20,092 nt of DNA, from positions 1 through 20,092 of the IMG/VR virus record IMGVR_UViG_3300044616_000782; one strand, 5' to 3'. The DNA is from a virus. Below the pieces are notes generated by a model, which made no database searches, was not told the origin of the DNA, and was given only the letters and a program-made list of their open reading frames with translations. A program made the translations under genes and the position numbers. Shown one piece after another: positions 1 to 6,927 of the stretch. Position 1 is the stretch's first letter, and each line of letters begins with the position of its first letter.

Positions 1-1200
1 CGCCCGACGCATCCGGACCGCTCCACGAGGCCAGCTCTAGCGCGTCGAACGCGCCGCCGTCGCCCTGGGCGTCTGGCCCGGACCAGTAGACCAGCTCCCC
101 GACGGTGAAGCTGCCGCCGTCAGCGGTCGCATCCGGACCCGCCCAGCTCGCCAGCTCCAGCGCGTCAAAGGTGCCAGCTTCGCCGAACGATTGCGGCCCC
201 TGCCACAAGCTCTCGATGTTGACGGAGTAGGCGCCGCCGTCGGCCGTAGCGTCTGGCCCTGCCCAGTTGGCCAGTTCGAGCGCTCCAAAGGTGCCGCCGT
301 CCGCGTCGCTGCCCGGTCCCGTCCAGTTGGCCAGTTCGACCGCCCCGAAGTTGCCGCCGTCGCCGTCAGCGTCAGGGCCAGACCAGAGCGCCGCCTCGGC
401 CGCGTCAAAGCTGCCACCGTCGGCAATGGCGTCAGGCCCGGCCCAGGAGGCGTTTTCGCTGGCGGTAAACTCGGCCTGCGTTCCGTTTGCGCTTGGGCCC
501 ATCCACACCGCGAACTCAAGCGCCCCGAAGCTGCCCGCGTCGCCGCTAGCGTCAGGGCCGCCCCACGACTGATCCTCCTGCGCTGCCCATGAGCCGCCGT
601 CGCCGACCGCCGTAGAGCCGCTCCAGTTGGCCGTCTCAAGCGCCGCGAACGAGCCGCCCACGCCGAGGGCGTCCGGCCCCGACCAGTTGGCGGCCTCGGC
701 CACGTCGAAGCTACCGCCGTCGCCCTGGGCGTCAGGCCCAACCCACGACGCCAGCTCAAGCGCCGCGAAGGTACCGCCCGCGCCGAGGGCGTCAGGTCCG
801 CCCCACGTCGCTTCCTCGTTGACCCCGAAGTTGCCGCCCCAGCCCGAGGCGTCTGGCCCGGACCAGTTGGCAAGCTCTAGCGCGCTGAACGAACCGCCCG
901 CACCCGAGGCGTCAGGCCCCGCGTAATCGGCCTCCTCGGCCGCGCCAAAGGTACCGCCCGCGGCCGAGGCGTCAGGCCCGGACCAGTTGGCCGTCTCCAG
1001 CGCCGAGAAGAGCGCCGTCGAGCCGTCAGCCTCGGGCCCCTGCCAGTCGGCCGACCGCGACGCCGCAAAGACACCGGCGTCAGCAACCGCGTCGGGCCCA
1101 CCCCAGGTGGCCTGCTCGTTGACGCCGAAGGTGCCGCCGAACGCGACCGCAACAGGCCCAGCCCACGACGCCACGATAGGCGGACGGCGCCGGTTCTGCG
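1..1200 (-). repeat. Array of twenty 60-bp direct repeats within the fibre gene
   Basis: The units are contiguous, with no spacer and no insertion or deletion, so they keep exact phase over 1.2 kb. Copies are diverged at DNA level but share cores encoding the W-x-G-P-D-A turn (for example around 861-872) and the A-L-E-L-A stretch. The array continues to the left edge, so the total copy number is unknown. Confidence 0.9.
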
Positions 1201-1255
1201 CACCCGTGGTGACGTACCACAGGTCCGAGTACCACTTGCGGTCCTGCGTCGGCAT
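1..1255 (-). CDS. 20-residue-repeat protein, probable tail fibre/appendage (C-terminus beyond left edge)
   Basis: An open frame of 418 codons runs off the left edge without a stop. It starts at ATG 1255-1253, which shares one base with the stop of the preceding gene (TAATG). After a short N-terminal segment (MPTQDRKWYSDLWYVTTGA) the protein consists of twenty consecutive 20-residue units, each exactly 60 bases. The typical unit reads G-G-x-F-x-A-x-E-x-A-x-W-S-G-P-D-A-x-G-D. An aromatic residue is present at unit position 4 in 19 of 20 units and at position 12 in all twenty; Gly-Pro occupies positions 14-15 in 19 units. The first unit (1141-1200) is degenerate. The regular period with fixed glycine, aromatic and GPD turns suggests a beta-solenoid or similar rod. 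Position at the distal end of the tail cassette suggests a fibre, spike or host-contact protein; this role is inferred. I do not recognise the repeat as a named family. Confidence 0.82.
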   Translation of the reverse strand, partial: MPTQDRKWYSDLWYVTTGAQNRRRPPIVASWAGPVAVAFGGTFGVNEQATWGGPDAVADAGVFAASRSADWQGPEADGSTALFSALETANWSGPDASAAGGTFGAAEEADYAGPDASGAGGSFSALELANWSGPDASGWGGNFGVNEEATWGGPDALGAGGTFAALELASWVGPDAQGDGGSFDVAEAANWSGPDALGVGGSFAALETANWSGSTAVGDGGSWAAQEDQSWGGPDASGDAGSFGALEFAVWMGPSANGTQAEFTASENASWAGPDAIADGGSFDAAEAALWSGPDADGDGGNFGAVELANWTGPGSDADGGTFGALELANWAGPDATADGGAYSVNIESLWQGPQSFGEAGTFDALELASWAGPDATADGGSFTVGELVYWSGPDAQGDGGAFDALELASWSGPDASG

Positions 1256-1605
1256 TAGGCCGGCCGCGTGCGGCTGGTGTACTCGATGATGACGTCGATC
1301 TCTCCGGCGGTCGCTTCGAGCCGGACGCCCGAGGGCTGCGCCGGAATCCACCCCGTGTCGATGCGCGTCTCGTCGAGCTGCGAGCACTCCGACGCCGACA
1401 GCGCCGCGGTGTCCGCCGGGTCGGCCACGCCGGTCGAGAGCTCGTGGACGTTGCGAAAGAGGACCACAACGCCGGTCGCATCGCCCGACAGGAGCAGGCG
1501 GAAGTCGTTGGCCAGCGGCATGTCGACGGTAGCCGAGGGACTGCCCGTCGTCAGCGACACGCGCGCCACCTGGAAGAAGTCACGAAGAGCCATCGTGCGC
1601 CGCAT
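1255..1605 (-). CDS. Small distal tail protein of unknown function (116 aa)
   Basis: I do not recognise this protein. The frame is open further upstream, but ATG 1605-1603 is chosen because it lies one base after the stop of the preceding gene (TGA 1609-1607) and has AGGCGG about seven bases before it. A second in-frame ATG at 1593 (MALRDFFQ) is an alternative. The sequence has short alternating hydrophobic stretches (VARVSL, FRLLLSGD, VVVLFRNV, IDVIIEYT) typical of a compact beta-rich virion protein, with no signal peptide or membrane segment. It ends in TAATG shared with the repeat protein gene, so the two are probably translationally coupled, and it may form the junction between the tail tip and that appendage. 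Confidence 0.7.
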   Translation of the reverse strand: MRRTMALRDFFQVARVSLTTGSPSATVDMPLANDFRLLLSGDATGVVVLFRNVHELSTGVADPADTAALSASECSQLDETRIDTGWIPAQPSGVRLEATAGEIDVIIEYTSRTRPA

Positions 1606-1606
1606 G

Positions 1607-2158
1607 TCAGACCGCCTGTTCGAGCACTGGGTAGAAGGCGAGGGCCAAGATCTGGCCGAACCAATACTGGCCGTAGGAAATGGTGACGGCGACAGTCGAC
1701 CACGCTGGGGCGGCTGCCGCAAGCACCTCAAGACATTGCGTTTCATTACCGACACTTGAGGGCGCAGTGCTCCCTTCCTCCCATCTAGCCCCTTGCGTCC
1801 AAGTGCCGGCGTCAACAGCGAAATTGCTTGTCGGCGTCAACGCTCCGACCTGCAAAACGAAACCCTCGTCGCTTGCCGGGGCGAAGTAGGAACCACCCCA
1901 GACCATCACGGCGACGCGCATCCGGGTGCAGTACGGTGGCACGCGCAGCAGGAACGTATCCGTTTCGGTGCCAGCATAGAACACGGTGTTCTGCGTCAGC
2001 GTCACCACGGTCGGAGGCGTACCCCACCCACAGACTAGCGCGTGCTGCCGCGATTCAATGGTCCGCACGATGGCGGCGTCGCCGGCGGTGTAGTCTTCGA
2101 GCGACGCGGCCCGCGGAAGCAGATCAAGGCTGACGTCGAACTGCGGTGGCCTGCTCAT
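1607..2158 (-). CDS. Distal tail protein of unknown function (183 aa)
   Basis: I do not recognise this protein. ATG 2158-2156 (MSRPPQFDVSLD) overlaps the stop of the preceding gene as ATGA, and TGGAG lies about ten bases upstream. An in-frame GTG at 2173 would add five residues but lacks that coupling. The protein looks all-beta, with an aromatic-rich central part (YFAPASDEGFVLQVG) and a hydrophobic C-terminal third (VAVTISYGQYWFGQILALAFYPVLEQAV in part) that could pack against a partner. No catalytic motif is visible. Its place between larger tail-tip genes and the repeat protein suggests a structural or adaptor role at the tail end, an inference from position only. Confidence 0.72.
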   Translation of the reverse strand: MSRPPQFDVSLDLLPRAASLEDYTAGDAAIVRTIESRQHALVCGWGTPPTVVTLTQNTVFYAGTETDTFLLRVPPYCTRMRVAVMVWGGSYFAPASDEGFVLQVGALTPTSNFAVDAGTWTQGARWEEGSTAPSSVGNETQCLEVLAAAAPAWSTVAVTISYGQYWFGQILALAFYPVLEQAV

Positions 2159-3126
2159 GGTGACATTCTCCACACCTGGATCGTCTCAAAGTACGCCCAC
2201 TCACTCGCCCCACAGGCGTCGACCTGCGCGGTAATGTCCACGTCGGCAGGGCCGAGCTCGACTTGGAAGGAGCCCCATGCGTCAGCCGTGACCGGAAACT
2301 CGGTCGCCCCGATGCGAATGGTCCCCGGCGTGCCGTTGCTGGTCCGCAGGAAGTAGTCCACGAAGTAGGTCCGCTGGCGAACGTCAGACGCCGGAATGCG
2401 CCCCCGTCCAGCCACCACCGGCTGCGTGTTAGCGTACACGCCCCAAGCCGCCCATCCGCTTGTCTTTGAGAAGGACGCGCCGCTGATGTCGTACTGGTGC
2501 AAATGAGAGAAGACGCACGCCGGCCGGTCGCGAGCAATAAACACTGGCCCGTTGAGCAGCCGCGCTGCAAGCTCGGTGTTGACGGTGGCGCCGGCCGCGT
2601 AGCTGAGGGCAGCGCTTTGGCGGTAGCCACTTGGGTACGCCCGCACGCCGGGAGCAGACGCCACCCAATAGGCCACCACGCTGCACACCTCAAGCACCTT
2701 GCCCGCGCCCGGCGCGAGGGCCAGCGTCCACTCCTCGTTGCCCGCGGCCGGTGTGGCCGTCAGCGTGTAGCTCGCAAACGTCAAGCCCGACACCGCGGCC
2801 GTGACCGTCGAGCTGCCGCCGTAGAGCTTGAGGTCACCGCCCGCGCCCGCCGTCGTCGAGCGCGCTAGCACCTCGACGCGCAGCTGGATGCCCAGTCCTG
2901 CAGACTGCAGGTCATAGCCACGACGTGAAATGAATCGCAGAACCGTCAACTCGGAGCCGCTCGGTGAAGCTATTGGCTTACCGTGCCACGCAGCCACCGG
3001 CGTCTCAGCGACTGCATAGACCTCGTTGTGGTTTTCCAAGCACAGGCGCCACGCGCTGCTGCCCGAACTGGCGAGCGTCTCGATGGGCGGCACTAGGTCC
3101 GTCAAGTCCTGCGGCGTGTAGGTCAT
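2155..3126 (-). CDS. Distal tail protein of unknown function (323 aa)
   Basis: I do not recognise this protein. It starts at ATG 3126-3124 (MTYTPQDLTDLVPPIE), which overlaps the stop of the 835-residue tail protein as ATGA. The sequence is rich in Gly, Ala, Ser, Thr and Val with many short alternating strands (TVTAAVSGLTFASYTLTA, IRIGATEFPVTADAWGSFQVELG in part), consistent with one or more beta-sandwich domains of the kind found in tail tips and receptor-binding proteins. It has scattered cysteines (for example LCLEN, EVCSV, PACVF, DACGAS) but no clear metal-binding arrangement. Coupling to the neighbours supports a virion role; an enzymatic role cannot be excluded. Confidence 0.75.
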   Translation of the reverse strand: MTYTPQDLTDLVPPIETLASSGSSAWRLCLENHNEVYAVAETPVAAWHGKPIASPSGSELTVLRFISRRGYDLQSAGLGIQLRVEVLARSTTAGAGGDLKLYGGSSTVTAAVSGLTFASYTLTATPAAGNEEWTLALAPGAGKVLEVCSVVAYWVASAPGVRAYPSGYRQSAALSYAAGATVNTELAARLLNGPVFIARDRPACVFSHLHQYDISGASFSKTSGWAAWGVYANTQPVVAGRGRIPASDVRQRTYFVDYFLRTSNGTPGTIRIGATEFPVTADAWGSFQVELGPADVDITAQVDACGASEWAYFETIQVWRMSP

Positions 3127-5630
3127 GCCTCAAACTCCTGGTCGAGCCGCACAAACAGATGCTGTTGCTGCGTCGAGATGCAGTCGGCGTAAACGTCGTA
3201 AGTGATCCAGCTGTCATCATCGGCCGGGAACGTTGCGGTCGTAGCGCCCGCCGTCAGCGTCAAGACCGTCGACGAGTTGACCGCCGAGATGATGCGGTCC
3301 TCGAACGTGGTGTCGTCGCCGCGCCGGTAGACCCGGACCTTCTGGCCCGACGCGAAGCCGGTCGTGTCGTCCACCTGGACGACCGTCGAGCTCAGCCACC
3401 CCGTGATCACCGCCGCCGGACACAGCACCCTCGGCCTGCGCTGCTGACCCGCCACGAGGAACGTCAGCTTGCGCGTTCCGTCCCCGAGGCTCTCGTGCTC
3501 GCCGATGACCCGCGCGGGCGTGTCGGCCGAGACCTCGCCGGTCACCCAGTCCCAGATCGCGGGATGCGACAGGACCAATCGGCACGGATTGCCGACGTGG
3601 AGGTCAAGCCCCGAGCGCACCGGCAGTGTCACGACAAGCTGCCCGTCGGACAGCCCGAGCATCTTGCCACCGTAGATGAGCGCAGACGCGGTGCTGATGC
3701 CCGGCGCGATGACCGTGACGTCCCTCGCACCCTCGGCCTGCTGTCGCGGCACGTCGCGGACGACGCTGATCGTCTTCCGCTCTCGCAGACTGTCCTCAAT
3801 GCGGATCACGTTTGGCGTCTCAAACAGGCGTTCGGCCGTGGTTCCCCCGATGAGCACGTCGCCCGGACCCACTTGCGCGGACACGCCTGGCGTATCCAAC
3901 GACGTCGGCACGGCCTCAATGCGGACATATCCGTCCGCCCCCTGCCGCTGCGTCAGGCAGTAGCCTTGCAGCGCGAGCCAGCCGCCCACGATGTTCTCGA
4001 CGCTGGCCTTGTCGTCGCTGATGCCGTCGACGTACTGCGCCGTCAGCGGGAAGCGCGAGACGTCGAGCCAGGTGTCTGGCAGTGCGAGCCCCATGCCGAA
4101 AGGCAGCGTGTCGAAGGCGCCGCGCTCGCCCGTGCCGGAGCTCGTCGCGATGGTGCGGATGATTTCAGCCAGAGGCCCACGGTATCCGGCGCAAACGGTG
4201 ATGCGAGTCGCACTGGCCCAAGGGTTGCCGCGCGTTGTGCCCATCAAGGCGCGCTGCGACAACCGCACTGCAAGGAAGCCGTCAACGCCCACGTCCTCGT
4301 CGATCGCGTCATAGGCAGCCAACTCGACGCCGTCGTCATTCTCAAGAGTGACGTAGCCCTCCGACGGCCAGCCAAGCGGCTGACCATCTGCTTCAAGCTC
4401 CTTCTTGACCACGAGCCACGCCGAGGGCGAGCTATTGGGGTCGAAGGCCATGGCAAACGCGTCGACCTCAAGCGTCGAAGGAATGCTCAGGAAAACCTGA
4501 CGGCGTACGACGGACTGCGTCAATCCGGTCGCAAACCAAGCAAACACCTCGGCAGTCAAGTCCTGCTTGCCAAAGGTTCCGGGATTGGCTGCCCGAGCCT
4601 CGAAGGTCAACACCGGCGAAGGCCGCGACTCGTCCACGTCGAGCACCGTTGCGTGGCGGTACTCGGTGTTGATGTTGGTTCCGAGGTCGGTCATGACGAT
4701 GTCGCCCCACTCTTTGAGCGAGTAGATACGACCGCCATAGGTTGCGTTGGCGACCGGAGTCCAGCGCTCCGCATCGGTCTCGACGTTGGAAAACACCATC
4801 CGATCCGAGTTGCTAACGTAGACCGGATAGAGGCCGAGCGGATTTGCTTCGTGCTCCAACCCACCGCCCAGCGTTGTGAACATCACCTCGCCCTTGGCAG
4901 TGCCCCCGAGCTGCTGCGCCAACAGGCGATGGGCCGGCAGCGCGCGGAGCAGCATCTGGCGCCCGTCGACCTGCGGTTGCGCGTCGATGTAGCCCTTCCA
5001 AAGCTCGCGGCAGTAGGACCCGACGGTGTTGGCCGTCGCCGCCAGTGCCCGCCCGTCAGGCCCGACGAGGTGCTCGTAGAGCGTGACCAACCGCCCGCGC
5101 CAGTAGAGCGGCGTGTCGGTCGCGAAGCGGTAGCCGCTGGCCGTGCTGCTGGGGTGATAGTGCGCCCACCCAGCCACGGCCCGGACGCAGTTCTGGAAGG
5201 TGGTCGGCGTCGTGCCGTCGTAGTCGATGCGCTCGCGCCCAAGGTAGAAGGACCCCTTGGTGTCCCAGCCCGTGGTCGAGTCCACGGTGACCGTGGTCGC
5301 GGTGCCGTCAAGGTCCGCCGTCAGCTTCGCCCTCTTGGTCGGCTGGCGGAAGAGCGTCACGCTGTTGGCGGCAAGCACGTCCAATGCCAGGACGAAGTCG
5401 ACCGACCGCCCGCGTGCGAGGCCGGCCACGCGGTCGAGCTCGGAGCTGATAGCGTCGGACTCACGCACCCGAAGCGCCCCGCGGACCACGACCGCGTCCG
5501 AAGGCGACGCGATGTCCACGTCAGCCGTGGTGAGCAGGCGGGTCTCGAGGAAGGCATACGGGATGCCCTCGATAGCCAGCCCGAGGACGCGACTATACCC
5601 CGCGTCAATGAGGTCGCCCCATGCCGTCAT
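3123..5630 (-). CDS. Large tail hub/tip candidate (835 aa)
   Basis: This is the largest distal tail gene and sits four genes from the tape measure counting the tape measure itself, the place where siphophages encode their tail hub or tip (Tal/gpJ-like) proteins. ATG 5630-5628 (MTAWGDLIDAGYSRVLGLAIEG) is chosen because it overlaps the preceding stop as ATGA and has GGAGGAG directly upstream. The N-terminus (residues 12-32, R-V-L-G-L-A-I-E-G-I-P-Y-A-F) resembles the start of hub domains that wrap the tail end. Two modules with a similar plan, a V-x-D-x-T-T-G-W/F strand followed by a charged turn, occur near residues 108-165 (ending NCVRAVAGWAHYHP) and 748-800. The middle is long and mixed alpha/beta without a recognised peptidase or lysozyme motif. 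Assignment rests on size, position and these patterns. Confidence 0.72.
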   Translation of the reverse strand: MTAWGDLIDAGYSRVLGLAIEGIPYAFLETRLLTTADVDIASPSDAVVVRGALRVRESDAISSELDRVAGLARGRSVDFVLALDVLAANSVTLFRQPTKRAKLTADLDGTATTVTVDSTTGWDTKGSFYLGRERIDYDGTTPTTFQNCVRAVAGWAHYHPSSTASGYRFATDTPLYWRGRLVTLYEHLVGPDGRALAATANTVGSYCRELWKGYIDAQPQVDGRQMLLRALPAHRLLAQQLGGTAKGEVMFTTLGGGLEHEANPLGLYPVYVSNSDRMVFSNVETDAERWTPVANATYGGRIYSLKEWGDIVMTDLGTNINTEYRHATVLDVDESRPSPVLTFEARAANPGTFGKQDLTAEVFAWFATGLTQSVVRRQVFLSIPSTLEVDAFAMAFDPNSSPSAWLVVKKELEADGQPLGWPSEGYVTLENDDGVELAAYDAIDEDVGVDGFLAVRLSQRALMGTTRGNPWASATRITVCAGYRGPLAEIIRTIATSSGTGERGAFDTLPFGMGLALPDTWLDVSRFPLTAQYVDGISDDKASVENIVGGWLALQGYCLTQRQGADGYVRIEAVPTSLDTPGVSAQVGPGDVLIGGTTAERLFETPNVIRIEDSLRERKTISVVRDVPRQQAEGARDVTVIAPGISTASALIYGGKMLGLSDGQLVVTLPVRSGLDLHVGNPCRLVLSHPAIWDWVTGEVSADTPARVIGEHESLGDGTRKLTFLVAGQQRRPRVLCPAAVITGWLSSTVVQVDDTTGFASGQKVRVYRRGDDTTFEDRIISAVNSSTVLTLTAGATTATFPADDDSWITYDVYADCISTQQQHLFVRLDQEFEA

Positions 5631-6331
5631 GGCTCCTCCACTGCGAGCGTCATGGAGACCTCCGCCCAAAGCTGCGCCTCGCCCAGCCACGTCGGCGTCG
5701 TCGTCGACATGACGCGACCGTCAATGCGCCCGTTGGGCCGCAGCGGCTCAAGGATGTCGTCGAGGTTGCCGACGAGCGTGACCTTGCCCCGCTGGCACCA
5801 GCCAAAGAGCCAAGCGTCAAGCGCCCACTTGTGGAGCGTCAGGCGCACCGTGAGCACCCGAGCGGCGCCCCAGGTGTAGCCCATATCGCGCTCCATGCGG
5901 TCGTTCAGGCGCTCGTCGTCGGCGTCCACGCGATGGGCTTGCGTGTAGAAGCCCGCGATGGGGATAGCCACGGGCGCGATGCGCTGCGACGTGAACGAGG
6001 TCGCGGTGGCCGTCGGCGACAGCGACGCTTCTTGGGTTAGGCCCATGATGACCGCCAGCCGGTCGGGCGCCGTCAGCGTCGCCGAGCTTGCCGGCGTCAC
6101 CGTGTACAGCCCGCCCGCGTGCGTCGTCGGAGCGCCCGCCGTGGTGAGCGCGGTCGCAAGCTCGTCGGCGCGGTAAGCGCTTGGCGCGGCCGGAATGGTG
6201 TAGGTCGTCGCGCCCACCTTGAGGCTGCGATACCCCGCCTCGCTCGTGTCGATGTAGCCGTAGAGCATGGCCGCCGGCGGCGGTAGCACGTCGGGCAGCG
6301 GGTGTTGCAGCGCCTGCGATAGCGTCCTCAT
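5627..6331 (-). CDS. Tail protein downstream of tape measure (234 aa)
   Basis: ATG 6331-6329 (MRTLSQALQHPLPDVLPP) is preferred over upstream in-frame starts because it overlaps the previous stop as ATGA. The gene ends in ATGA shared with the large hub candidate. Residues about 40-105 read like a motif I have seen in virion structural proteins: a short strand (ATTYTIP), a Y-x-A-D-E-L-A-x-A-L helix, then Y-T-V-T-P and a M-G-L-T turn. A C-terminal part (about 150-234) contains R-V-L-T-V-R-L-T-L-H-K-W-A-L-D and is probably a second beta domain. The preceding gene product has a comparable central segment, so the two may be diverged paralogues forming parts of the distal tail, such as a Dit-like ring; that role is inferred. 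Confidence 0.7.
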   Translation of the reverse strand: MRTLSQALQHPLPDVLPPPAAMLYGYIDTSEAGYRSLKVGATTYTIPAAPSAYRADELATALTTAGAPTTHAGGLYTVTPASSATLTAPDRLAVIMGLTQEASLSPTATATSFTSQRIAPVAIPIAGFYTQAHRVDADDERLNDRMERDMGYTWGAARVLTVRLTLHKWALDAWLFGWCQRGKVTLVGNLDDILEPLRPNGRIDGRVMSTTTPTWLGEAQLWAEVSMTLAVEEP

Positions 6332-6927
6332 GGCGTGGCCACCCCGTTCAGCACGACCTCGACGATGCCAGGGAGACGCCCCTGCGGCTGCATGACCGAG
6401 CCCGTCACGCGCATGCGCCCGAGCCACACGCCCTCGGCGACCACGTCCCAGATGCCAGACCGAAGCGTGCGCACCTGCGCAAAGGCGTCAGCGAAGTCGA
6501 ACGCCACCGCCACGCTCAGCGACGCTGCTTGCCACCGTAGCGGCGCGACAGCGGTCGCGTCGGCCGACACCCCGCCCTTGCCCGTCGACCAGCCCGGAGG
6601 GGCCATCCGAAGGCCCTGTGGCACGATGACCGCGGGCACCGTGCTGCCGGTGTACGAGGACGCCCCCGAAGCCGAGCTGGGGAGGCCCGTCAGCGTGGCC
6701 ACGTCGGACCCGAGCCCGAGCGTGAAGTTGCTCGACCGTGAGACCGTCAGCGCGCCGGTGGCGTCGACCGACAGCGCAAACGAGTTGTCGCGCAGCCGCT
6801 GCGTCGCCGCTTGGACTGCGCGCGCCATGATGGACCACGCGCTCTCGCGCTCGTCGCCGTCGACGCCAGTGGACTGGAGGCTGGCGCTGCCGATGATGGG
6901 CGACGCCGGGAAGAACGCAGCGACCAT
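6328..6927 (-). CDS. Tail protein immediately after tape measure (199 aa)
   Basis: The start is ATG 6927-6925 (MVAAFFPASPIIGSAS): it overlaps the tape-measure stop by one base (TGATG) and has GGGAGG six bases upstream. A TTG at 6933 in frame is less likely. The protein has a helix around residues 30-48 (WSIMARAVQAATQRLRD), then F-A-L-S-V-D-x-x-G-A-L-T-V-S-R-S, N-F-T-L-G-L-G and a G-L-P turn, and later strands including RWQAASLSVAVAFDF. The plan helix, strand, A-L-T, G-L turn is shared with the next gene product. In siphophages the gene directly after the tape measure commonly encodes the distal tail or minor tail protein, which is the best guess here. Confidence 0.7.
   Translation of the reverse strand: MVAAFFPASPIIGSASLQSTGVDGDERESAWSIMARAVQAATQRLRDNSFALSVDATGALTVSRSSNFTLGLGSDVATLTGLPSSASGASSYTGSTVPAVIVPQGLRMAPPGWSTGKGGVSADATAVAPLRWQAASLSVAVAFDFADAFAQVRTLRSGIWDVVAEGVWLGRMRVTGSVMQPQGRLPGIVEVVLNGVATP

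Noticed and set aside
37-873. 278-codon minus-strand frame inside the repeat array
   Set aside because: Its product is a low-complexity Arg/Pro/Ser/Thr sequence. A neighbouring frame encodes the regular G-x-F ... W-S-G-P-D-A unit, continues over the whole array and starts at a coupled ATG.
1-1200. CRISPR array
   Set aside because: The 60-base units are contiguous, diverged and in coding phase, without identical repeats or unique spacers.
191-1289. Plus-strand open frames across the repeat array
   Set aside because: The 60-base period keeps several frames open at once; these give Pro/Ser/Ala-rich shadows without a ribosome binding site.
2964-5879. 971-codon open frame on the plus strand
   Set aside because: It lies antisense to the tail hub candidate and part of its neighbours. 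Its product is Arg/His/Asp/Val-rich without domains, the typical complement of a G+C-rich gene, and it crosses several well-supported gene junctions.
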